The position numbers and the translations under genes are program-made. Under the pieces are notes generated by a model. That model saw only the letters and a program-made list of their open reading frames with translations, ran no database searches and was not told the origin of the DNA. Of a stretch of DNA of 64,000 nt, positions 51,806 to 61,042 are shown in pieces (the stretch's first letter is position 1; each line of letters opens with the position of its first letter). Source of the DNA: a bacterium (GTDB lineage: Bacteria; Planctomycetota; B15-G4); the NCBI GenBank assembly GCA_030428785.1, contig JAUIEF010000003.1:1-64000 (forward strand), given 5' to 3'.

Positions 51806-52545
51806 CGCCACTTGCGCGTCTCCAGGGCGCGCGTCGCGACGACGAGCACGCCGGCCGTGGCGGACACGTAGAACGCGAGCGACGCGGAGTCGAGGATGCC
51901 GCGGCTGAAGGAGCCCGCGAAGTGCGCCGTGATCGAGATCTCGTCGAGCGCGTGCTGCAGCGGCGCGAACGACCAGGCCGAGCCCATGAGCGGCACGGCG
52001 ACGAGCAGCAGGTTGAGCGTGAGCGACGCGACGGCCGCGACGATCTGGTTGCTCGTGAGCGTCGACAGCAGCAGGCCCAGCGCCGTGAGGAGCGCCGTGA
52101 CGCAGGCGATGCCCAGGTAGCTCGTGAGGATCTGCCCGCCGTCCGGGAGCGCGCCGTAGTTCCGGATGATCGCGACGTAGATGAGCGTGGGCGCCCACAG
52201 GAACAGCTGGAACACGAGCGCGCCGAGGAACTTCGCGACGACGACCTCGCCGTCGCGGACAGGCGCCGTGAGGAGCACCTCGAGCTGCCCCGTGCGGCGC
52301 TCCTCCGCGACGAGGCGCATCGTGACGAGCGGCGGGACGACGAGCAGGCACAGCCAGAAGAGCGGGCTGTCGCCGAGGAACAGCGCGATGGTCTCGTCGA
52401 CGACGCCGGCCGAACCCTCGAGCGCGGCGTAGAACGAGAAGCCGTTCAGCACGAGGAAGATCGTGAGGACGATGTACGCGAGCGGCGAGAAGAAGAGGCT
52501 CTCGATCTCGCGCCAGAAGAGCGGCAGGAGCGGGCGGTTCCTCAC
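51802..52545 (-). CDS. ABC transporter permease, GldF-like
   Basis: This 247-residue ABC-2 type permease has six hydrophobic segments. Examples are SPLAYIVLTIFLVLNGFSFY, SPLFWLCLLVVPPLVTMRLVAEERRTGQLEVLLTAPVRDGEVVVAKFLGAL and the conserved E-R-R-T-G-x-L-E-x-L-L block coupling to the ATPase. The GTG start overlaps the ATPase stop (GTGA) and its stop overlaps the GldG-like ATG. The transported substrate is unknown. Confidence 0.88.
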   Translation of the reverse strand: MRNRPLLPLFWREIESLFFSPLAYIVLTIFLVLNGFSFYAALEGSAGVVDETIALFLGDSPLFWLCLLVVPPLVTMRLVAEERRTGQLEVLLTAPVRDGEVVVAKFLGALVFQLFLWAPTLIYVAIIRNYGALPDGGQILTSYLGIACVTALLTALGLLLSTLTSNQIVAAVASLTLNLLLVAVPLMGSAWSFAPLQHALDEISITAHFAGSFSRGILDSASLAFYVSATAGVLVVATRALETRKWR

Positions 52546-53450
52546 GAGCGGGTCAGGTCCAGGAAGATCTGCTGGAGCGACCGCGTGAGCGGCTGGAAGC
52601 GGCGGACCGGGAGCCCCGCGTCGACGAGCGAGGCGAGCAGCGGCACGGGGTCGCCGCCCTCGCCGAGGTGGAGGACGCGCCCGCCGCGCGGGTGCGGCTC
52701 GTGTGTCAGTCCGTGCTCGTCGAGCCAGGCGACGAGCGCCGCGTCGTCGCCGGCGAGCTCGACGTGCACCTCGCCCTGGCGGCCGGCGTCGCGCTCGAGC
52801 TCCTCGCGCGTGCCGCGCGCGACGATCCGGCCCGTCTTGATGATCGCGACGCGCGTGCAGACGTGCTCGACCTCGGTGAGCACGTGGCTCGAGAGGAGCA
52901 CGGTGCGCTTGCCCGCCAGCCCCGCGATGAGGTCGAGGACCTCCTGGCGCTGCGCGGGGTCGAGGCCGCCGGTGGGCTCGTCGAGGACGAGCAGCGGCGG
53001 GTCGGCGAGGAGCGCGTCGGCGAGCCCCACGCGCTGGCGGTAGCCGCGCGAGAGCTGCGCGAGGATGCGCCGCCGCATGGGGACGAGCCCGCAGAGGTCG
53101 AGCGCGCGCTCGAGGGCCTTGGTCCGCTCGGCGCGCGGCAGGCCCTTGAGGCGGCCGCGGTAGTCGAGGTACTCCTCGACGCGCGCGTCCACCGGGAGGC
53201 TCACGTTCTCCGGCAGGTAGCCGAGCCGCCGGCGCACCTCGAGGCTGTCCGTCGCGACGTCCACGCCCCCCACGACGGCCCGCCCGCTCGTCGCGGGCAG
53301 GAAGCCGGTGAGGATCTTGATCGTCGTGCTCTTCCCCGCGCCGTTGGGCCCGAGGAACCCGAACACCTCACCCTCCGCCACGTGGAGGCTGATGTCGTCC
53401 ACGGCCGTGAGGTCGTGGAAGCGGCGGGTCAGGTGCTCGATGCGGATCAA
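52542..53450 (-). CDS. ABC transporter ATP-binding protein, GldA-like
   Basis: This 302-residue ATPase energises the permease encoded next. Walker A is FGFLGPNGAGKSTTIKILTGF. The signature is LSRGYRQRVGLADALLADP, and Walker B is LLVLDEPTGGLDPAQ. The H-loop is in LLSSHVLTEVEHV. The last ~85 residues form a small accessory domain. The start is TTG at 53450. It is the first gene of the four-gene unit and lies 39 bp after dnaK. Confidence 0.9.
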   Translation of the reverse strand: MIRIEHLTRRFHDLTAVDDISLHVAEGEVFGFLGPNGAGKSTTIKILTGFLPATSGRAVVGGVDVATDSLEVRRRLGYLPENVSLPVDARVEEYLDYRGRLKGLPRAERTKALERALDLCGLVPMRRRILAQLSRGYRQRVGLADALLADPPLLVLDEPTGGLDPAQRQEVLDLIAGLAGKRTVLLSSHVLTEVEHVCTRVAIIKTGRIVARGTREELERDAGRQGEVHVELAGDDAALVAWLDEHGLTHEPHPRGGRVLHLGEGGDPVPLLASLVDAGLPVRRFQPLTRSLQQIFLDLTRS

Positions 53451-53489
53451 GTCGGGGCGCTCTCCCGGGGGCCGGGCGCCCCCGCCTCG

Positions 53490-55424
53490 TCAGCTCTTGA
53501 CCTCGAAATCGGCATCGATGATGTCGTCGTTCTCGGCGGAGTTCGAGGGCCCGGCTCCGGCAGACGCGTCGTCCCCCCCGTTTCCTGACGGCGGAGCCTG
53601 CTGCGCGTAGAGCTTCTCGGCGAGCTTCTGGGCCGCGGTCTGGTACGCGGTGAGCGCCTGCTTGACGGCGTCGGCGTCGTCGCCCTTGGCGGCCGCCTCG
53701 AGCGACTCCTTCGCGGAGCTGATCGCCAGGACCGCCTCCTCGTCGAGCTTGTCCTTGTGCTCGTCGAGCTGCTTCTCGGTCTGGTAGATCGTCTGCTCGG
53801 CCTGGTTCCGCAGGTCGATGAGCTCGCGCTGCTTCTTGTCCTCCTCCGCGTGCTCCTCGGCCTCCTGGCGCATCCGCTCGATCTCGTCGTCGGACAGGCC
53901 GGAGCTCGCCTCGATCTTGATCTTCTGCTCCTTGCCCGTGCCGAGGTCCTTGGCGGCGACGTTGAGGATGCCGTTCGCGTCGATGTCGAAGGTGACCTCG
54001 ATCTGCGGCACGCCGCGCGGCGCGGGCGGGATGCCCTCGAGCTTGAACTTGCCGAGGGTGCGGTTGTCCCGCGCCATCTCGCGCTCGCCCTGTAGGACGT
54101 GGATCTCCACGCCCGGCTGGTTGTCGGCGGCGGTCGAGAAGATCTCCTTCTTCGACGTGGGGATGGTCGTGTTGCGCTCGATGAGCCGCGTCGTGACGCT
54201 GCCCATGGTCTCGATGCCGAGCGAGAGCGGGGTCACGTCGAGCAGGACGACGTCCTCGACCGAGCCGCTGAGCACGCCACCCTGGACGGCCGCGCCGAGC
54301 GCGACGACCTCGTCCGGGTTGACGTTCTTGCTGGGCTCCTTGCCGAAGATCTCCTTCACGAGCGCCTGCACCGCGGGGATGCGGGTGCTGCCGCCGACGA
54401 GGAGCACCTCGTCGATGTCGGAGGGCGAGCAGCCGGCGTCCTTGAGCGCGTCCGTGCAGGGCTTGCGGCAGCGCGTCACGAGGTCGCCCACGAGCTCCTC
54501 GAACTTCGCGCGGGAGAGGTTCAGGTTGAGGTGCTTGGGGCCGCTCGCGTCGGCGGTGATGAACGGCAGGTTGATGTTGGTCTGCGTGGTCGTCGACAGC
54601 TCGCACTTGGCCTTCTCGCAGGCCTCGCGGAGGCGCTGCACGGCCATGATGTCGCTGCGCAGGTCGATGCCGTTCTCGGACTTGAACTGGTCGGCCACGT
54701 ACTTGATGAGCGCGTCGTCGAAGTCGTCGCCGCCCAGGTGCGTGTCGCCGTTCGTCGCCGCGACCTCGAAGACGCCGTCGCCGATGTCGAGGATGGAGAC
54801 GTCGAAGGTGCCGCCGCCCAGGTCGAAGACCGCGATCTTGCCCTCCTTCTTCTTCTCCATGCCGAAGGCGAGACAGGCGGCGGTGGGCTCGTTGACGATG
54901 CGCTCGACCTTGAGGCCGGCGATCTCGCCCGCGTCCTTGGTCGCCTGGCGCTGGGCGTCGTTGAAGTACGCCGGCACCGTGATGACGGCCTTCGTGACGG
55001 TGCTGCCCAGGTAGCTCTCGGCGGTCTCCTTGAGGTTGCCGAGGATCATGGCGCTGATCTGCTGCGGCGTGAACCGCTTCTCGGACTCGTTGCCCGAGGC
55101 GTCCTTGACCTTGACGCGCACCTCGACCGGCTTGTCGGCGTCGCCCACGACGTCGTACGGGACCTGCTTCTCCTCCTCGCCGACCTCCTCGTGCCGGCGG
55201 CCCATGAAGCGCTTGATCGAGTAGACCGTCTGGCCGGCGTTCGTCACGGCCTGGCGGCGCGCGGGGTGACCGACGAGGCGCTCGCCGTCCGCGGTGAACG
55301 CGACGACGGACGGGGTCGTGCGGTGACCCTCGGCGTTGGGGATGACCTTGGGCTGACCGCCCTCGAGGACCGCCACGACGGAGTTCGTGGTGCCGAGGTC
55401 GATGCCGATGATGTGATCGCTCAT
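53490..55424 (-). CDS. dnaK: Hsp70 chaperone DnaK
   Basis: This 644-residue chaperone folds and protects proteins with [26 protein letters not shown] is the Hsp70 signature 1, [18 protein letters not shown] signature 2 and [22 protein letters not shown] signature 3. The substrate-binding domain includes [24 protein letters not shown] Gly/Pro/Ser-rich linker leads to an acidic end, [13 protein letters not shown]. grpE and dnaJ are not adjacent, which is common outside the standard operon. A sigma-54-like element lies 64-79 bases before the ATG. Confidence 0.97.
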   Translation of the reverse strand: MSDHIIGIDLGTTNSVVAVLEGGQPKVIPNAEGHRTTPSVVAFTADGERLVGHPARRQAVTNAGQTVYSIKRFMGRRHEEVGEEEKQVPYDVVGDADKPVEVRVKVKDASGNESEKRFTPQQISAMILGNLKETAESYLGSTVTKAVITVPAYFNDAQRQATKDAGEIAGLKVERIVNEPTAACLAFGMEKKKEGKIAVFDLGGGTFDVSILDIGDGVFEVAATNGDTHLGGDDFDDALIKYVADQFKSENGIDLRSDIMAVQRLREACEKAKCELSTTTQTNINLPFITADASGPKHLNLNLSRAKFEELVGDLVTRCRKPCTDALKDAGCSPSDIDEVLLVGGSTRIPAVQALVKEIFGKEPSKNVNPDEVVALGAAVQGGVLSGSVEDVVLLDVTPLSLGIETMGSVTTRLIERNTTIPTSKKEIFSTAADNQPGVEIHVLQGEREMARDNRTLGKFKLEGIPPAPRGVPQIEVTFDIDANGILNVAAKDLGTGKEQKIKIEASSGLSDDEIERMRQEAEEHAEEDKKQRELIDLRNQAEQTIYQTEKQLDEHKDKLDEEAVLAISSAKESLEAAAKGDDADAVKQALTAYQTAAQKLAEKLYAQQAPPSGNGGDDASAGAGPSNSAENDDIIDADFEVKS

Positions 55425-55487
55425 GGGGGACTCCGGGGAGATCGGGGGCGCCGGGCGGGGCCGGGCCCCGAGGCCGGGGGATCGACA

Positions 55488-55503
55488 ATCAAACCGCGTG
55501 CCA
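55488..55503 (-). promoter_or_regulatory. Sigma-54-like element upstream of dnaK
   Basis: On the minus strand TGGCACG (55503-55497), four bases, then TTGAT (55492-55488). The first half is a perfect -24 box and the spacing fits. The -12 half should read TTGCA/T, so the invariant GC is GA here. The element is suggestive only. Confidence 0.3.
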
Positions 55504-55701
55504 AAGCGGCGGGGCCTCTCATCGCCGGGGATCGGCGGCGCTCGGCGGCCGCCGTCGCGCCGAGGGCGGCCGATCCGGCGGTCCCGCGAGGCCCCGCCGG
55601 TCCGCGGCTGCCGAATTGGCATCTCCGGGCGCGACCGGGCCCGGTCCCCGCCGCGGAGCAGAGCGCGGCCCCGCCCCGACGAGCGCCCCCCGCCGAGGGC
55701 C

Positions 55702-57068
<1,367 letters not shown>

Positions 57069-57072
<4 letters not shown>

Positions 57073-57824
57073 GCGGGGTCGTCCTGCGGTGTCGTCGGGT
57101 CGGAGGCGTCGGCCGGGAGCTGCTTGGGGAGCGCGGGGAGCGTCACGGTGAAGCGCGTGCCGCGACCGCGGTCGGACCACACCTCGATGTCGCCGCCCAT
57201 CTCCTCGACGATGCGGCGGGTCGTGGGCAGGCCCAGCCCCGTGCCGCCCTCCTTCGTCGAGAAGAACGGCTGCCAGATCTTCTCGAGGCGCTCGCGCTCG
57301 ATGCCCGGGCCCGTGTCCGTGACGCGCACCTCGACGTCGCCGCCGCGCCGCCGGCTCTCGACGAGCAGCTCGCCGCCCTCCTCGCCCATGGCCTGCTGCG
57401 CGTTGACCACGAGGTTCATGAGCGCGACGCGCAGGAACTTGGGGTCCGCGACGACGTAGCGCGCCTCCGGCTCGAGGCTGCTCCGGGTGCGGATGCCGTG
57501 CCGCTCGTTCTGCGCCTCGACGAGCGCGACGACCTCGGTGAGCAGCAGCTCGAGGTCGACGCTCGTGGGCGAGATCTCGTAGCCGCGCGCCAGGGCGAGG
57601 AAGTCGTTCACGATGCCGTCGAGCCGCTTGACCTCGCGGAGCAGCAGCCGCACGCGGCGCAGGGTGCGCTCCTCGAGCGGGCCCTTCGCCTCACCGTAGT
57701 CCTCCTCCATGAGCTGGAGGTTCACGGACATCGTGCTCAGCGGGTTCTTGACCTCGTGGGCCAGGCCCGCGGCGAGCACGCCCATGGACTGCAGGCGACG
57801 GCGGCGGGCGGAGAGCTCGGTCAC
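57069..57824 (-). CDS. Cytoplasmic histidine kinase, partner of the NtrC-type regulator
   Basis: This is a 251-residue kinase from GTG 57824. It has a short coiled coil, then the dimerisation/phosphorylation helix (MGVLAAGLAHEVKNPLSTMS, His23). HATPase_c motifs follow: NLVVNAQQAMGEEGG (N box), VTDTGPGIERERLE (G1), FFSTKEGGTGLGL (F and G2). There is no sensor or membrane domain, so it likely senses a cytosolic partner or signal. An ATG at 57941 in frame would add 39 residues and overlap the divergent gene start, which seems less likely. Confidence 0.9.
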
Positions 57825-57847
57825 GGAGGGACCCGGGAGGTGGAGGG

Positions 57848-57864
57848 ACTGCCAGCGCGGCAGT
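57848..57864. promoter_or_regulatory. Inverted repeat upstream of the two-component pair
   Basis: ACTGCC (57848-57853) and GGCAGT (57859-57864) are 6-bp arms with a five-base spacer. The repeat is in the 115-bp region between the kinase start and the divergent Sua5-phosphatase start. It could be an operator; the match is short. Confidence 0.25.
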
Positions 57865-57939
57865 ATGCCTGCCGGGATCGACGCCCGCCACGCCGCGGGG
57901 CTGGACGCGCCCCCGCCGGGATGACGATCATCGGCGGCC

Positions 57940-59040
57940 ATGCCGCCCGAGACGTCCCGTCCCCGCGTGTACCGGCTGTCCGACGAGGCGACCTCCGAGG
58001 AGGCCGCCGCGGCCGCGCTCGAGGCGCTCGACGCCGGCGAGCTCGTCGTGCTGCCGACGGAGACGGTCTACGGCGTCGGGGCCCGCGAGGACCGGCCCGC
58101 CGCGCGCGAGCGGCTCGACGCGCTCAAGGGCGGGCGCGGGACGGCGCCCTACAGCCTCGCGGTGCACGACGTCGCCGCGCTCGCCGACCGCCTCGCCCCG
58201 CTCGGCGGGCCGGCGCGGCGGATCGCGGAGCGCTGGTGGCCCGGCCCCGTGACGCAGGTGCTCCCCGGCCGCGAGGACGGCGAGGCGGGCGCGACCCTCG
58301 GCGTCCGCGTCGTGGGCCACGAGTGGACGCGCGCGCTCCTCGCGCGCTGCCCCGCCCCGCTGCTCCTGCCGTCCGCGAACCGCACGGGCTCGCCGGCGCC
58401 GCTCGACACGGCGGACCTCGACCCCGGCGTGCGCGACGAGGTGGCCGTCGTCGTGGAGGCCGGGCGCTGCGCCCTCGGCGAGGCCTCGACCGTCGTTCGG
58501 CCGCGGGTCGCGGGCATCGAGGTCCTGCGGGAGGGCGTCGTGAGCCGCGCCGACCTCGAGCGGCACGCGCTGGGCCACGTGCTCGTCGTGTGCAGCGGCA
58601 ACACCTGCCGCAGTCCCATGGGCTCGCGGCTCCTCGCCCGGGCCCTCGCGCGGCGCGTCGAGACGGTCCCCGGCTACCTCGCGCCGCCCGTGCGCTCGGC
58701 GGGGACCTTCGCGAACCACGGCGCGCCCGCGAGCCGCGGCGCGCTCGAGGCGCTCGCCGCGATGGGGCTCGAGCTCGACGACCACCGCAGCGAGCCCCTC
58801 GCCCCCGCGCTCCTCGAGCGCTGCGACCTCGTGCTCTGCATGACCGCCTCCCACCGCGCGGCCGTGCGCGAGGTGCTCGGCGACCGCGACGTGCCCGTCG
58901 AGCTCTTCGACCCGGACGGCGGCGAGGTCATGGATCCGTTCGGCGGGCCGCTCGCGGTGTACGCTGCGTGCGCGCGCGACCTCGCCGCCATGGCCGACCG
59001 TCGCGCCGCGCTGCTCTGCCCCCCGTCGAAGGAGACCTGA
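57940..59040 (+). CDS. Fusion of Sua5/YrdC (threonylcarbamoyl-AMP synthase) and low-molecular-weight protein phosphatase
   Basis: The 366-residue protein has two domains. Residues ~10-205 are YrdC/Sua5: LVVLPTETVYGVGAREDRPA, LKGGRGTAPYSLAVHD and LLLPSANRTGSPAPLD. This domain makes threonylcarbamoyl-AMP for t6A, upstream of TsaE/TsaD. Residues ~210-366 are LMW tyrosine/arginine phosphatase: VLVVCSGNTCRSPMGSRLL (C218-x5-R224) and VMDPFGG with the general-acid aspartate. In Bacillus the separate genes ywlC, ywlE and rpiB (ywlF) are neighbours in this order; here the first two are fused. rpiB follows after 21 bp. No N-terminal leader is seen. Confidence 0.9.
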   Translation: MPPETSRPRVYRLSDEATSEEAAAAALEALDAGELVVLPTETVYGVGAREDRPAARERLDALKGGRGTAPYSLAVHDVAALADRLAPLGGPARRIAERWWPGPVTQVLPGREDGEAGATLGVRVVGHEWTRALLARCPAPLLLPSANRTGSPAPLDTADLDPGVRDEVAVVVEAGRCALGEASTVVRPRVAGIEVLREGVVSRADLERHALGHVLVVCSGNTCRSPMGSRLLARALARRVETVPGYLAPPVRSAGTFANHGAPASRGALEALAAMGLELDDHRSEPLAPALLERCDLVLCMTASHRAAVREVLGDRDVPVELFDPDGGEVMDPFGGPLAVYAACARDLAAMADRRAALLCPPSKET

Positions 59041-59061
59041 CCCCATGCTCGGAGGGACCCC

Positions 59062-59511
59062 ATGAAGATCGCGCTGGGCGCCGACCACGCCGGAGTCGAG
59101 GCCAAGGACCGGCTCGCGAGCCGGCTCGCCGAGGCCGGCCACGAGGTCGAGGACTGCGGGACGCACGGCGGCGAGTCCGTGGACTACCCGGACTACGCGC
59201 TCGCCGTGGCGCGGCGCGTCGCGGCGGGGACCGCCGAGCGCGGCATCCTCGTCTGCGGCACGGGCATCGGCATGTGCATCGCCGCGAACAAGGTGCCGGG
59301 CGTGCGCGCCGCGAAGTGCAACGACCCGGCCGAGGCCGAGCTCTGCCGGCAGCACAACGACGCGAACGTGCTCTGCCTCGGCGCGCGCGTGCTCGACCCG
59401 ACCGTGCTCGACGAGCTCGCCCGGACGTTCCTGGAGACGCCCTTCGAGGGCGGCCGCCACGAGCGTCGCGTCGCGAAGATGATGGACGCGGAGACGAGCC
59501 GCTCCGGCTGA
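59062..59511 (+). CDS. rpiB: Ribose-5-phosphate isomerase B
   Basis: This 149-residue RpiB interconverts ribose-5-phosphate and ribulose-5-phosphate. MKIALGADHAGVEAKDRL is the N-terminal signature. VDYPDYALAVARRVAAG is central. ILVCGTGIGMCIAANKVPGVRAA carries the active-site C-G-T-G block. LCLGARVLD ends the core. GGAGGGACCCC precedes the ATG. It is 21 bp after the Sua5-phosphatase gene, with the rpsU gene convergent. Confidence 0.96.
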   Translation: MKIALGADHAGVEAKDRLASRLAEAGHEVEDCGTHGGESVDYPDYALAVARRVAAGTAERGILVCGTGIGMCIAANKVPGVRAAKCNDPAEAELCRQHNDANVLCLGARVLDPTVLDELARTFLETPFEGGRHERRVAKMMDAETSRSG

Positions 59512-59545
59512 GTCTTCGCCGAACGGGCAGGGCGCCGGACGGACG

Positions 59546-59604
59546 GAGACCCGGGGCGCCGCGCGTGCGGCGCGTCCGGGTCTCGGCGCGGGGTCGACCC
59601 CGCG
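59546..59604. terminator. Bidirectional terminator region between rpiB and rpsU
   Basis: A long hairpin pairs GAGACCCGG and GCGCCGC (59546-59562) with GCGGCGC and CCGGGTCTC (59567-59584). An 18-bp perfect palindrome CGCGGGGTCGACCCCGCG (59587-59604) follows at once and ends next to the rpsU stop. Two stems between convergent genes make termination in both directions likely. Confidence 0.6.
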
Positions 59605-59605
59605 G

Positions 59606-60025
59606 TCAGGACTCGACCGAGGTCGTCTCGGTGCGGGTCTCGGTGGCCGCCTCGGCCTCCGCGGCCGCGGGCGCCGTGCCGTCGGCGGGGGCCGTCGTCT
59701 CGCCCGTGGGCGGCGTCGAACCCTGCGTGGTCGGCTCGCGGTTCGCCTGCGCCTGCTCGGCCTCGCGGGCCGCCGCGCGGGCGTTCTTGCGCGCCTTGCG
59801 ACGCCGGCTCAGGAGCTTCGCCACGTCCTGCCGCTTGGCCCGCATCGAGAGCCGGATCGCCTTCGCGCGCTCGCGGGCATCCCGCCGCCGCCGCTCGGAC
59901 GGCTTCTCGAAGTAGGCCTTCGCCTTCGACGTGCGGGTCACGCCCTCGTTGTTGCACAGCTTGCGGAGCCGTCGGAGGGCCTTCTCGACGGGCTCGTTCT
60001 CGCGGGTCTGGATGCGGATGACCAA
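59606..60025 (-). CDS. rpsU: Small-subunit ribosomal protein S21 with long C-terminal extension
   Basis: This protein has 139 residues, about twice the usual S21 (~60-70). Residues 1-62 are standard S21: VIRIQTRENEPVEKALRRLR, CNNEGVTRTSKAKAYFEKPSERRRR. The rest first continues as basic residues (KLLSRRRKARKNARAAARE). It then becomes a Thr/Pro/Ala/Glu-rich low-complexity tail (EPTTQGSTPPTGETTAPADG and on). The TTG start at 60025 has GGAG upstream. TACACT (60070-60065) is a possible -10. The tail's role is unknown. Confidence 0.9.
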   Translation of the reverse strand: MVIRIQTRENEPVEKALRRLRKLCNNEGVTRTSKAKAYFEKPSERRRRDARERAKAIRLSMRAKRQDVAKLLSRRRKARKNARAAAREAEQAQANREPTTQGSTPPTGETTAPADGTAPAAAEAEAATETRTETTSVES

Positions 60026-60087
60026 GTGGGACTCCAGGAACTCTCAATCTGCGGCCGAACGGCCAGTGTATCGGAAACGGGGCGCCT

Positions 60088-60558
60088 TCAGGTGACGGCC
60101 GCCTCGGCCTCCCGGATCTTCTCGAGCGCCACCGAGGCCGACGGGGCCTCGTGGAGCGCGGCCCGGAGCTCTGCGGACGAGAGCAGCCGGGCGATCTCGG
60201 CGAGGGTGCGGATGTGCGCCTTCGTGCGGTTGCTGGGGTTCACCAGCAGCATGATGAGGTGGGTCGGGCCGCCGTCGATGGCCTCGAAGTCGACGCCCTC
60301 GCGGGAGATGCCGAGCGCGATCGCCGTCGCGTCGACGACCTCCACCGAGGTGTGCGGGATGGCGATGCCGTTCTCCATGCCCGTGGACATGGAACGCTCG
60401 CGCGCGACGAGCGCCTTCAGCACCTCGTCCCGGTGGCCGGCCTGGACCTGGCCGCTCTCCACGAGCCGGTCCGTGAGCGCCTCGATGAGCTGCCACTTGT
60501 CCTGCCCGGACAGGTCGAGCAGCACGGCGGACTCGGTGAGGACCTCGGAGAGCTTCAC
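60088..60558 (-). CDS. PTS EIIA(Ntr)-like protein
   Basis: This 156-residue EIIA domain of the fructose/nitrogen type has its phospho-histidine in NGIAIPHTSVEVVDATAIAL (His69). ARERSMSTGMENG is the preceding conserved block, and GPTHLIMLLVNPSNRTKAHIRTLAEIARLL the following one. PtsN-like proteins regulate rather than transport. No Hpr, EI or sigma-54 gene is adjacent. GTG is the start codon at 60558. Its stop lies 62 bp before rpsU. Confidence 0.87.
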   Translation of the reverse strand: MKLSEVLTESAVLLDLSGQDKWQLIEALTDRLVESGQVQAGHRDEVLKALVARERSMSTGMENGIAIPHTSVEVVDATAIALGISREGVDFEAIDGGPTHLIMLLVNPSNRTKAHIRTLAEIARLLSSAELRAALHEAPSASVALEKIREAEAAVT

Positions 60559-61042
60559 GGGGCGGTTCGCGCGGGAGCGGAGCGGGGAGTCGGCGCGCGG
60601 CGAGGCGCGGCCGGGGACGGCGGGGCGGGGCCGACGGGATCCCGTCCTTCCGGGTCCCGTCGAAACCGGACGAGGTTAGTGACCGGGCGGCGCCTCCGCA
60701 AGCCCCGGACGGCGGTCGCGGAGGGCGCCGCAGCCCCCCCGGAGAGGCCCCGGACGGCGGGGAATACGTGATTGAGATCGCCCGTCCAAGCACCCATCAT
60801 CGTCCCGATCACCACGGATTCCCGGTGTCGTCGGTCGTCGCCTCCGTCCCCCCAGCCGGGGACCCGGGGCCGGCGCGGGCCCGCCGGTCGCACCCGAGAC
60901 CCGCAGCGCTCCCAGGACCCCGTCCGCCGGCCCCCCGCCGCCACGCCCCCCGCCGATGCCCTCGCCGATGCCGCCGCAGTCCCCGACGACCTTGCCGCAG
61001 CCGAAGCCGACGACCCGCTCCCGCCCCGGAGAGACCGTCCCC
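60559..61042. other. 484-bp spacer before the type II secretion operon
   Basis: This divergent spacer contains no convincing gene. The part 60760-60830 is less GC-rich and holds the promoter listed next. The stretch from there to 61042 would be a leader of about 235 bases before gspD. It is Pro/Arg-codon-rich in all plus frames, and nothing is recognised in it. Confidence 0.5.
60772..60800 (+). promoter_or_regulatory. Putative promoter of gspD-gspE
   Basis: TTGAGA (60772-60777) and CATCAT (60795-60800) are separated by exactly 17 bases. The -35 differs from TTGACA at one position, and the -10 matches TATAAT at four. A leader of about 235 bases would result. Confidence 0.45.
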
